Of a stretch of DNA of 64,000 nucleotides, positions 26,513 to 33,305 are shown piece after piece. Under the pieces are notes generated by a model. That model had not been told where the DNA came from, made no database searches, and saw nothing but the letters and a program-made list of their open reading frames with translations. The DNA is from Ruminococcus flavefaciens (GTDB taxonomy: Bacteria; Bacillota; Clostridia; Oscillospirales; Ruminococcaceae), in assembly GCF_900143025.1 (NCBI RefSeq), contig NZ_FRCT01000005.1, positions 62,001 to 126,000 of the forward strand. The letters run 5' to 3'. A program made the position numbers and the translations under genes. The stretch's first letter is position 1; each line of letters starts with the position of its first letter.

Positions 26513-27492
26513 TGTTTCATACCTCCGTTTTCTTTGGATAATATTTCAAGTGCAGTAAGTATCTGCACCTGTTCTTCCATACAAGCGGCTTCCGAGATAT
26601 CTCTTACAGTGCCTGTTGTAGCCATTTTCCTGCAAGCGCAGGAATTACGGCAATACTTAGCTATCTCGCAGCCTTTGCATCTTTCCGATATCATTGAGTA
26701 ATCAGGGTGAGCTTTTCTTGCTGTTTCAGCCTGAATACCAACGAAAATATCACCGCAGCGATATTCGGGGATATTCTGAAACTGAACGCAGGGATAAAAG
26801 CTGCCGTCCCAGTTGATGAAGAGTTTCTTTTTACATATCTCGCATAAGCCTGGATTATTGTTTTTGATGGTGTTCTTTTTTGTAGCGAGCTCATGTACGA
26901 ATAATTTGGGTATATCAGCTATTTTTCGCCACTGTTCCCGCATGATATCGCCGAAGCTGTCAGGATCGGCAGGGGTGAGAAAAGCATCCATTGTTGCGGA
27001 GACTTTTTTTACTCCCAGACCTTTCAGATACATAATATTGTCATACAATTTCGGGAGAGTCTCCTCCGTATAGACGAGCTGTACAAGAGTTTCGGGCTGA
27101 TATTTCAGTAATAATTTCAGGTTTGCATCGAGAACTGTCGTATCAGCTCCTCGCTCGGTACATTCAATACCGTCGTGGGACATATTGATAATAACGTTTT
27201 TTCTCTTGGCGCACCATTTTATGAATTCTTCATCAAGCAGAGTTCCGTTTGTTGTGATGATGAACTGATTTGCTTTGATGCTTTCGCAGTAGTATTTTAC
27301 GATATCTTTATAAAGTAGTGGTTCACCGCCGAAAAGATATATAATGTCTGCATTATCCTGAAGATTTATGAATTCTGCGATCTTACCTTTTATATCATTA
27401 TTTATGCAGCCGTATTCAGTGTTCAGATGCCTTTCATAGCAATAGCTGCATTTCAGATTGCATTTGTTTGTGATGCTTATAGTATAATCCAT
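26509..27492 (-). CDS. Radical SAM/SPASM-domain protein coupled to a dockerin gene
   Basis: A 327-residue radical SAM enzyme. The 4Fe-4S motif C-x3-C-x2-C is C11-x3-C15-x2-C18 in NKCNLKCSYCYE; FGGEPLL is the SAM-binding GGEP segment. The C-terminal third is a Cys-rich SPASM region: CEICKKKLF, YPCVQF, RCGDIFVG, CKGCEIAKYC and SCACR, enough for two auxiliary clusters. SPASM enzymes modify peptides or proteins (sulfatase maturation, thioether or carbon-carbon crosslinks). No sulfatase is in the window and the next gene overlaps this one by four bases, so the Thr-rich dockerin protein is the obvious candidate substrate. A promoter-like site shared with the sigma locus at 36.9 kb lies 54 bp upstream. 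Confidence 0.9.
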   Translation of the reverse strand: MDYTISITNKCNLKCSYCYERHLNTEYGCINNDIKGKIAEFINLQDNADIIYLFGGEPLLYKDIVKYYCESIKANQFIITTNGTLLDEEFIKWCAKRKNVIINMSHDGIECTERGADTTVLDANLKLLLKYQPETLVQLVYTEETLPKLYDNIMYLKGLGVKKVSATMDAFLTPADPDSFGDIMREQWRKIADIPKLFVHELATKKNTIKNNNPGLCEICKKKLFINWDGSFYPCVQFQNIPEYRCGDIFVGIQAETARKAHPDYSMISERCKGCEIAKYCRNSCACRKMATTGTVRDISEAACMEEQVQILTALEILSKENGGMKQ

Positions 27493-27545
27493 ATATCATT
27501 TCGCTTCCTTTCGGGCAACGATATGCCTTTTTGTGGCTGTTCATT

Positions 27546-27577
27546 TATTAGACGTTTGAAATCTCAGAAACTCTCGC
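27546..27577 (-). promoter_or_regulatory. ECF-like promoter motif of the rSAM-dockerin operon
   Basis: Minus-strand GCGAGAGTTTCT, 12 bases, GTCTAATA. It matches GTGAGTGTTTTT, 12 bases, GACTAATA at 36797 and 36926 in 16 of 20 positions with identical spacing, and lies 54 bp before the radical SAM start. Confidence 0.6.
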
Positions 27578-27668
27578 TATTTTTCGAGAAAATTATCATT
27601 CTTGTGTCGGCAGTTGATAACTCTGTGAAAAAACAGCGAGTTTACGCTGAGATATGCGCAAACTCGCT

Positions 27669-28274
27669 TTAAAGCTGTTGTTGTGAATTGTAATAATGGC
27701 GGAAGGCAGAGCATAAGCATTTATATGCCTGATAAAGCTTTACATCTTCGTCGGGATCAAGATGAGGATCGGTTATCCATTTCTTTTGCTTCTTGACATA
27801 TCCTGTTGCATCGTCGTTTATAATGAAAACTTTATCTGTAGTAAGATAGAATATGAGCTTAGCACGTATTGTTGTATGCGAATGATTATTGTTGTACCAT
27901 TGTTGTGAATAACGGTATTTTCTGTGCGAACGCCTTGATGAACTGTCCGTACCTTCATCATAATGGGTATACTTTGTATCAGCTATCATATCAAAGTAAA
28001 AACGCCTGAACCGCATTATCGTGCGTATATCTATATGGTCGTTTTCAATGATTATCGTTGCGCCTGATATTCTTTCTGCTGTATATAAGATAAGAAAAAT
28101 TATTTCGACTGCGGCGCAGAGGGCAAGTATACCGATCAATATTTTTGTGGGCAGCGTATCATGTATATTAAAGCCCAGAAATATGAATAACAAAAACGCG
28201 CATATAGAAACGATCCAAGGGATAACGACTCCAAGATATAAGGCTTTTGTTCTATGGTGTATCTTGAATTTCAT
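27669..28274 (-). CDS. Membrane protein of unknown function, 201 residues
   Basis: Not recognised. Two membrane helices near the N-terminus (GVVIPWIVSICAFLLFIFLG and ILIGILALCAAVEIIFLILY) are followed by about 130 cytoplasmic residues. These include a PH-like beta segment (ATIIIENDHIDIRTIMRF), a His/Ser/Tyr/Asn-rich stretch around residues 110-132, and TTDKVFIINDDATGYV. The layout is like bacterial PH-domain membrane proteins, which is only a suggestion. It ends 177 bp beyond the radical SAM start, and no partner gene is evident. Confidence 0.6.
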   Translation of the reverse strand: MKFKIHHRTKALYLGVVIPWIVSICAFLLFIFLGFNIHDTLPTKILIGILALCAAVEIIFLILYTAERISGATIIIENDHIDIRTIMRFRRFYFDMIADTKYTHYDEGTDSSSRRSHRKYRYSQQWYNNNHSHTTIRAKLIFYLTTDKVFIINDDATGYVKKQKKWITDPHLDPDEDVKLYQAYKCLCSAFRHYYNSQQQL

Positions 28275-28389
28275 TTCGGCTCTCTCCTTAAAGTGAATAT
28301 ATCAGTTGTATGGAAAATGCAAAGAAATTATATCATAAAACTATGAAAATAGCAACAGTTGCGGAAAAAAATGTATTTTATCGTGCTTA

Positions 28390-28418
28390 TTGACATTTTA
28401 AAGGGAATATGCTATAAT
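28390..28418 (+). promoter_or_regulatory. SigA promoter of the riboswitch transcript
   Basis: TTGACA (28390-28395), 17-base spacer, TATAAT (28413-28418). Transcription would begin at or just before the aptamer. Confidence 0.85.
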
Positions 28419-28422
28419 TAAC

Positions 28423-28553
28423 ATACCATAAAGAGTGCGTTAGGGACAAGCCCAAAGACCGCACAGCAACCTGCAAATGCAAGGTGCTAAAGCTTGAACG
28501 ATGGGATAATACAGCAAGTCAGCGATCCCATTGTAACTATGGGGTCGCTTTTG
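28423..28553 (+). ncRNA. SAM-I-clan riboswitch (SAM-I/IV-like) with terminator platform
   Basis: The aptamer 28423-28507 follows the SAM-I core in order: AAAGAG, P2 strand TGCG, TAGGGACAAGCCC, AAGAC, P2 strand CGCA, CAGCAACC, a short P3 (CCTGCA/TGCAAGG), GGTGCTAA, GAAC and closing P1. The P4 stem is very short or absent, as in SAM-I/IV variants. P1 is ATACCAT (28423-28429) with ATGGGAT (28501-28507), one mismatch. The platform is a terminator, AGCGATCCCAT / ATGGGGTCGCT plus T-run (28521-28552). ATGGGAT can also pair with ATCCCAT (28525-28531), so P1 and the antiterminator compete. SAM binding would therefore switch the gene off. Confidence 0.9.
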
Positions 28554-28588
28554 TGTTCTTATGGAATATATTTAAGGAGAGTACAGAT

Positions 28589-28909
28589 ATGCGTACTATC
28601 AGAGAACTATTGGGAACAGATGAAAAGATATGGTTTTACATTGAGAATGAAGGACTTTGGGAGAATTTCCTTGAATTTGCGGCGGAATTCCGCTTCATAA
28701 ATGTGCCGCGCGACAGGTGGAAATTCGGTCATGTTATTGCTGTACACAAAAGCGGAGAAATGGGACACGTTCCCATATTCATTTGGTGTATATCATTCGG
28801 CGAAAATAAATCAGGAGTTCCTGCAAAGTATGATTTCAGAAAGCTGATTGACGGCGAGGAGGATATCAGTTGTAAAGTCGCTCACTTTAAAGGAAGGATC
28901 ATATGTTGA
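28589..28909 (+). CDS. Orphan protein under SAM-riboswitch control, 106 residues
   Basis: A soluble protein of unknown function, and the only gene behind the SAM riboswitch. ATG 28589 follows AAGGAGA by eight bases. The longer open frame starting at 28484 is rejected because it runs through the riboswitch. The sequence is rich in aromatic residues (KIWFYIENEGLWENFLEF, DRWKFGHVIAVH, VPIFIWCISF), has Cys at C68, C95 and C106, and ends in R-I-I-C. No membrane helix or known enzyme motif was recognised. Riboswitch control predicts expression when SAM is scarce, pointing to methionine/SAM or sulfur metabolism, but the sequence itself does not reveal how. A terminator follows, so it is a one-gene unit. 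Confidence 0.75.
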   Translation: MRTIRELLGTDEKIWFYIENEGLWENFLEFAAEFRFINVPRDRWKFGHVIAVHKSGEMGHVPIFIWCISFGENKSGVPAKYDFRKLIDGEEDISCKVAHFKGRIIC

Positions 28910-28915
28910 AAAATA

Positions 28916-28950
28916 CGCTCTGTGGGATATCCTCACAGAGCGCTATTTAC
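28916..28950 (+). terminator. Terminator after the orphan gene
   Basis: CGCTCTGTG / CACAGAGCG (28916-28924, 28934-28942), then CTATTTA. Confidence 0.75.
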
Positions 28951-29091
28951 ATTCGGTATAAAAAATGTGCTTTTTTGCAGAGCAGCTATGCCCCTACATT
29001 CAATATTATAACATAATGGCTTATGGTTTTCAATCCGCAACAATAACGAATTTTTTGGCGAAATATTGTGATATTTAACAGCATAAAACTA

Positions 29092-29120
29092 TTGATTTTT
29101 TATAAAAAATAAAGTATAAT
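29092..29120 (+). promoter_or_regulatory. SigA-type promoter of the flavoprotein gene
   Basis: TTGATT (29092-29097), 17-base spacer, TATAAT (29115-29120). It gives a leader of about 110 nt. Confidence 0.75.
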
Positions 29121-29146
29121 AATTAAAAGAAAGAATATAAATAAAA

Positions 29147-29218
29147 ATGTAGAATGGGGAAAGGGGATTACCGTAAGTTAACCTTCTACATCAGAAGCAC
29201 GGCATTTTATTTTTTTTT
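29147..29218 (+). promoter_or_regulatory. Structured leader with two competing stems
   Basis: ATGTAGAA (29147-29154) pairs perfectly with TTCTACAT (29184-29191). CTTCT (29183-29187) can instead pair with AGAAG (29193-29197), extended by CCGT/ACGG (29171-29174, 29199-29202), and a long T-run follows (29204-29218). The two folds exclude each other, as in an attenuator. It matches no riboswitch class I know. Confidence 0.45.
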
Positions 29219-29236
29219 AGAAAAGGAGTTTTTAAT

Positions 29237-30181
29237 ATGGGATTTACAGTAATGGGCGTAACTGCAGGACGTAAAAACAGCAATTGCGAAATACTTCTCA
29301 AGGAAGCTCTAATGGTCTGTCAGGAATTAGGGGCTGAGATAACCATGATAAATTTAAAGGACTACAATCTTCTTGACTGTACAGGCTGTACATCATGTAC
29401 CATGGGTATGTCAATGGGAAAGAATACAGGCTGTTCATTGAAGGATAAGGACGATAAGGATAAGATAATGCAGGTAATGCTCAATCAGGACGCAGTAATT
29501 TTTGCTGCACCTACATATGCTCTTATGCCTTCATCACTGTTCCTTAAATTCATGCACAGAAACTTAGCCTATGAGTCGGCTTTCCTTACACAGATAGGAG
29601 CTATAGAGCCCCGTGACCGAGTAGGCGCACTTATCGCTGTAGGCGGTTCAACACGTTCATGGCAGTCACTTGCACTTGAATGTATGCAGATAACAACAGT
29701 TACAAACAGCTTCAAGGTAGTCGATATGTATATGGCTACCGAGGTGCCTGCACCTGCACAGGTACTCCTTTATGAGGAGAAATTAGCCCGTGCAAGAGAA
29801 ATAGGACAGAACGTTATGAAGGCACTGAATACACCTCCTGCTGAAAGAAAGTGGCTGGGCGATCCCGATACAGGCTGGTGTCCGAATTGTCACAGCAACA
29901 GTCTCTGCTTAGGCGACCGTCAGTGGAAGGGACTTCAGTATCCTATCGAGTGTACTGTCTGCGGAGCAGGCGGAGACCTTGTCAAGACCGAGGACGGAAA
30001 GTGGAAATTCGTTATCGCTCCAAACGGACTTGAGCGTGACAGAACTACCGAGGAAGGACGCGGAGTTCATTGCGACGAGATAGCCGAGGTACAGGGAGGC
30101 TTCTTTATGAACCCCGATGCACGCGCAGAGGTGGCTCAGAAGCTTGAAAAGTACAAAAAGATAACCTTCAAGGGTATCTGA
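29237..30181 (+). CDS. Flavodoxin-like NAD(P)H-dependent oxidoreductase with C-terminal Cys-rich domain
   Basis: A 314-residue protein of the FMN-reductase/iron-sulfur flavoprotein superfamily. The N-terminal FMN-binding loop is VTAGRKNSNCEILLKEAL. A CTGCTSC cluster near residues 49-55 is followed by FAAPTYALMPSSL, the second FMN loop. Residues 215-250 carry two C-x2-C pairs (WCPNCHSNSLC and CTVCGAGG), a zinc-ribbon or rubredoxin-like knuckle. Such proteins move electrons between NAD(P)H, FMN and a metal centre or reduce small substrates; the substrate is unknown. Its promoter is clear and a structured leader precedes it, so expression may be regulated at the RNA level. Confidence 0.82.
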   Translation: MGFTVMGVTAGRKNSNCEILLKEALMVCQELGAEITMINLKDYNLLDCTGCTSCTMGMSMGKNTGCSLKDKDDKDKIMQVMLNQDAVIFAAPTYALMPSSLFLKFMHRNLAYESAFLTQIGAIEPRDRVGALIAVGGSTRSWQSLALECMQITTVTNSFKVVDMYMATEVPAPAQVLLYEEKLARAREIGQNVMKALNTPPAERKWLGDPDTGWCPNCHSNSLCLGDRQWKGLQYPIECTVCGAGGDLVKTEDGKWKFVIAPNGLERDRTTEEGRGVHCDEIAEVQGGFFMNPDARAEVAQKLEKYKKITFKGI

Positions 30182-30196
30182 TGATATGAAAAGATA

Positions 30197-30230
30197 AAAG
30201 GCAGAACCGATATTGGCTCTGCCTTTTACC
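30197..30230. terminator. Bidirectional terminator between convergent genes
   Basis: AAAAGGCAGA / TCTGCCTTTT with inner pairs, between the flavoprotein gene (plus) and the lipoprotein gene at 30254 (minus). Confidence 0.8.
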
Positions 30231-30253
30231 TTTACTATATTTTATTCAGGAGC

Positions 30254-30907
30254 TTACTTGATAAAGAAGGCACCACTGCCTGCGTTGTCAACGTCGTCGG
30301 ACCATACCATGCCTGTAGCGTCGCCTCTTTCGGAGATGCTGATATAGCCTGTTCCGCCTGTATATACTGTTTCGCTTGCAACAGAGCCGTCAACAGAATA
30401 AGTCAGTATGCTTTTTGAGCAGTTGTTATAGTGGAGCACAGCTCTGCCGTCAAATGCGCCTGTGATGTACCACTGTGTGGATTGATTTTCGGCGGTCTTG
30501 CGTGAGATCTTTACATTATAATCAGTACCATTGACATTATCAATAGTCATGCTGAATAATCCGTTATTCTCATCAACGTATAAGCCTGCGAAAGGATCAT
30601 CGGTAACTAATGAAGCGTGTGAGCCTGCTGCATCGGCAGCAGCATCATTTGCAGCAGAAACAGCCTCTGTAACAGCTGTTTCGGTTGCAGCTTCAGCGGC
30701 AGTTGTTGTAGTTTCGGCAGCTGTATCGGCAGCGGCAGTTGTTGTTGCAGCAGCCTCCTCCTGTGAAGCAGCAGTTGTTGCCTCAGCAGAAGCTGCGGTA
30801 GTTGTTACGGCAGATGAAGGGCGGTTTGGTTTCTGGTGTACCTCTTCCTCGCCGCAGCTGCAAAGTGCCATTGTCATAATAAGGGCGAAAACAAATCTTT
30901 TTTTCAT
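30254..30907 (-). CDS. Lipoprotein with Ala/Thr-rich linker
   Basis: A 217-residue lipoprotein. Signal MKKRFVFALIMTMALCSC with the lipobox Cys before GEEEV. Residues 30-100 are Ala/Thr/Glu-rich low complexity. The C-terminal 110 residues look like a small beta-barrel (GLFSMTIDNVNGTDYNVKIS, WYITGAFDGRAVLHY, GTGYISISERGD), similar in style to lipocalin-like or immunoglobulin-like outer domains, but no family was recognised. ATG 30907 was chosen because AGGAGAGG precedes it and it starts the signal peptide; the open frame continues upstream without a ribosome site. Function unknown. Confidence 0.7.
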   Translation of the reverse strand: MKKRFVFALIMTMALCSCGEEEVHQKPNRPSSAVTTTAASAEATTAASQEEAAATTTAAADTAAETTTTAAEAATETAVTEAVSAANDAAADAAGSHASLVTDDPFAGLYVDENNGLFSMTIDNVNGTDYNVKISRKTAENQSTQWYITGAFDGRAVLHYNNCSKSILTYSVDGSVASETVYTGGTGYISISERGDATGMVWSDDVDNAGSGAFFIK

Positions 30908-31154
30908 AATATCCTCTCCTGTTTGAAATAAATTGTTCCGATTGTGCGTTTTTGTATTGCACAATTGCTTTTCATAAGAAACAAACGACACAACATAAGA
31001 AAATGTGTCATATTATTCGCAATTTCAGCGTTTTATACAACAAAATTCCTCATATGTTATGGGAAACGAGTATAAATTCAGCTTTATATGTGCGGAATAT
31101 TATTATAATAGTATAAGTGCGATGCAGTATCGGATATGCGGAAAGCTGAGTGTA
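30908..31154. other. Divergent gene-free region upstream of the GH11 gene
   Basis: About 250 bp between the lipoprotein gene (minus) and the GH11 gene (plus). It contains AT-rich DNA and a TATTATAATA stretch near 31100; no convincing gene or repeat was seen. Confidence 0.4.
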
Positions 31155-31187
31155 CCGCAAAAAACGGTTTGCCTGCCGCAAAAAACG
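31155..31187 (+). promoter_or_regulatory. CCGCAAAAAACG direct repeats, candidate operator of the xylanase gene
   Basis: Two identical 12-mers at 31155-31166 and 31176-31187, 21 bp apart (two helical turns), each followed by RYTTG. The second copy ends two bases before a TTGTAA box (31190-31195) that sits 16 bp from TAAAAT. A DNA-binding protein bound here would overlap or touch the -35 region. Confidence 0.55.
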
Positions 31188-31268
31188 ACTTGTAAAAATA
31201 CTGCCATATGATAAAATCAAATTAGTATAAGGCTCGGTGAACGGGCAGAAAGAGAGGGGATTTGCCCA

Positions 31269-32537
31269 ATGATAAGAAACGCTCTTAAAAAGCTGTCTTT
31301 AGTTGCAGCATTTGCTTGTATAATGAGTACATTTACAGGCTGCGGTCAGAATAACAAGGACGACAGCGGCAATAAAAAGGTGTTCCATGAAAATACAACA
31401 GGCACAATTGACGGATATGATTATGAACTGTGGAAGGACGAGGGAGATACCACATTTACCGTTGACTCTAAGGGCGGTACCTTTTCGTGCGAATGGGAGA
31501 ATATAAATAATGCTCTTTTCCGCCGCGGAAAGAAGTACGACTGCACAAAGACCTATGAGGAACTCGGAAATATGTCCATTGATTACGGTGTTGATTACCA
31601 GCCTGTGGGCAATTCCTATATGTGCGTCTACGGCTGGACAAGAGAGCCGCTTATAGAGTACTACATAGTAGAATCATGGGGTAGCTGGAGACCGCCCGGA
31701 GCACCTGCTGCACTTGGTACGGTAACAGTTGACGGCGGTACTTATGATATATATAAGACCACAAGATACGAACAGCCTTCCATAGACGGCACACAGACCT
31801 TTGACCAGTACTGGAGCGTAAGACGCAGAAAGCCTGAGGGTGACGGCAACAAGATAGAGGGTACTATATCTATATCAAAGCACTTCGATGCGTGGAAGAA
31901 ATGCGGACTTGAGCTTGGAAAAATGTACGAGGTTGCACTTACCATAGAGGGCTATCAGTCACAGGGCAAGGCTACTATATATAAGAATGACCTTAAAGTG
32001 GGCGGTACTTATTCCGAGGCGACTGATACAGAGGTAACAGTTGACTACGACGCTATCGCACAGCTTGAAGAATCAGTAACAGGTGAAGACCCCACAGAAG
32101 CAGGCTTTTTCGATATCAGCTTTGAAGACGGCGCAGAGGGCTGGATACCACGCGGCGGCTCGCTGGTAACTGTAGATAAGGAAAACTCGTCTGACGGCAG
32201 TCAGTCACTGTTTGTAAGCGGCAGAACAGATAACTGGAACGGTGCGGCTATTATGCTAAGCAGTGATACCTACAAGGCAGGCAAGGCTTATAAATTCTCA
32301 GCTAAGGCGATGCAGAAAAGCGGTGAGGAAGTGCAGATGAAGCTTACCATGCAATACAACGACGGTACAGAAAAGTATGACGAGGTCGCACTGGTAACAG
32401 CAAAGAGCGGCGAGTGGGTGACACTTTCAAATGACGCATATGTTATCCCCGAGGGTGCGGAGTCCTTACAGCTTTATGTGGAGTCTCCCGACAGCCTTAC
32501 CGATTTTTATATAGATGAGGTATCAGGAGCAGAATAA
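31269..32537 (+). CDS. Lipoprotein GH11 endo-1,4-beta-xylanase with C-terminal CBM4/9/22-like domain
   Basis: A 422-residue cell-anchored xylanase. Lipoprotein signal residues 1-25 (TFTG-C25). Residues 44-255 are a GH11 jelly-roll: [12 protein letters not shown], the nucleophile E130 in [29 protein letters not shown], the acid/base E227 in [12 protein letters not shown]. Residues 281-420 resemble a CBM4/9/22 sugar-binding domain ([36 protein letters not shown]). Both catalytic Glu are present. It should cut xylan at the cell surface. GH11 enzymes are normally free or dockerin-borne, so a lipid anchor is unusual. AGAGAGGGG precedes ATG 31269; a direct-repeat operator lies at the promoter. Confidence 0.92.
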   Translation: MIRNALKKLSLVAAFACIMSTFTGCGQNNKDDSGNKKVFHENTTGTIDGYDYELWKDEGDTTFTVDSKGGTFSCEWENINNALFRRGKKYDCTKTYEELGNMSIDYGVDYQPVGNSYMCVYGWTREPLIEYYIVESWGSWRPPGAPAALGTVTVDGGTYDIYKTTRYEQPSIDGTQTFDQYWSVRRRKPEGDGNKIEGTISISKHFDAWKKCGLELGKMYEVALTIEGYQSQGKATIYKNDLKVGGTYSEATDTEVTVDYDAIAQLEESVTGEDPTEAGFFDISFEDGAEGWIPRGGSLVTVDKENSSDGSQSLFVSGRTDNWNGAAIMLSSDTYKAGKAYKFSAKAMQKSGEEVQMKLTMQYNDGTEKYDEVALVTAKSGEWVTLSNDAYVIPEGAESLQLYVESPDSLTDFYIDEVSGAE

Positions 32538-32565
32538 GCTTTTATGCCTGTAAATCGCAGATTAC

Positions 32566-32598
32566 AGAGCCGATCACAGTGGTCGGCTCTTTATATTT
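32566..32598 (+). terminator. GH11 gene terminator
   Basis: AGAGCCGATC / GGTCGGCTCT followed by TTATATTTTA. Confidence 0.75.
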
Positions 32599-32616
32599 TA
32601 AAATCTGAAAAATTTT

Positions 32617-32643
32617 TGTGACACAAAACATTAAGTATCCGTT
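32617..32643 (+). promoter_or_regulatory. ECF-type promoter-like site before sigma gene 1
   Basis: TGTGACA (32617-32623), 16-base spacer, CGTT (32640-32643), a layout common for ECF-sigma promoters. It would allow the sigma gene to regulate itself. The third sigma gene has a partly similar TGTTACA at 42509, but no clear CGTT. Confidence 0.4.
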
Positions 32644-32732
32644 TGTATATAGTGAAAGCTGCCATGGAAGCTTTCAAAGGCAGTGAGAACGCTAAGTTCC
32701 ACAGCCAAAGGATTCAAAAAGGAGGGTACCGC

Positions 32733-33305
32733 ATGACAGGCGGCGAATATCTTAAACTTCTGGAAAAGTCTCAGAAGAAGGCACATGAGCAACTGTTTGA
32801 GGAATATTACAGCTATGTCCGTGCAATAGCATTTAACAGGCTCAGGACCGTTGGTACGAATGAAGATGTAGAGGAGTGTATAAGTGATATATTTGCACGT
32901 ATATTCTTTACATTCGGTGAAAAGTATAACAACGGCGACATGAAGCCATTTATAGGAGTAGTGGCTAAGCGGATAAGCATTGACCATTACAGGAGCCTTA
33001 TGCGCCATACTGATAAAACATTTTCAATAGATGAAGATACGAGCCGTGAGCTGGGTTCAGACGAGGATCTTGTCAGCGACAGCGAGAAGGTTGAGCTCAG
33101 ACGTATACTGATCGACAGTATCAATTCATTGGGAGAACCTGATTCAACAATTATAATACAGAAATACTATTACGACAAACCATCGCAGCAGATCGGAGAA
33201 TTACTATCAATGAAGCCGTCAACAGTACGTATGCGCTGTAAAAGAGCGGTCGAAAAACTTCGCAGTATACTTGTTAAAAGAGGTATAAAGGAGGAAATGA
33301 TATGA
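32733..33305 (+). CDS. ECF-type RNA polymerase sigma factor 1
   Basis: A 190-residue sigma-70 family protein. Region 2 covers about residues 20-95 (LFEEYYSYVRAIAFNRLR, EECISDIFARIF, FIGVVAKRISIDHYRS), and region 4 about 125-185 (LGEPDSTIIIQKYYYDKPS, then a helix-turn-helix SMKPSTVRMRCKRAVEKL). ATG 32733 was chosen because AAAGGAGGG lies upstream; the open frame extends further but has no ribosome site. The stop overlaps the next ATG (ATGA), so the membrane partner is translationally coupled. It is most like sigma factor 3 at 42612, for example in L-G-E-P-x-S-T and I-Q-K-Y-Y-Y. Confidence 0.88.
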   Translation: MTGGEYLKLLEKSQKKAHEQLFEEYYSYVRAIAFNRLRTVGTNEDVEECISDIFARIFFTFGEKYNNGDMKPFIGVVAKRISIDHYRSLMRHTDKTFSIDEDTSRELGSDEDLVSDSEKVELRRILIDSINSLGEPDSTIIIQKYYYDKPSQQIGELLSMKPSTVRMRCKRAVEKLRSILVKRGIKEEMI

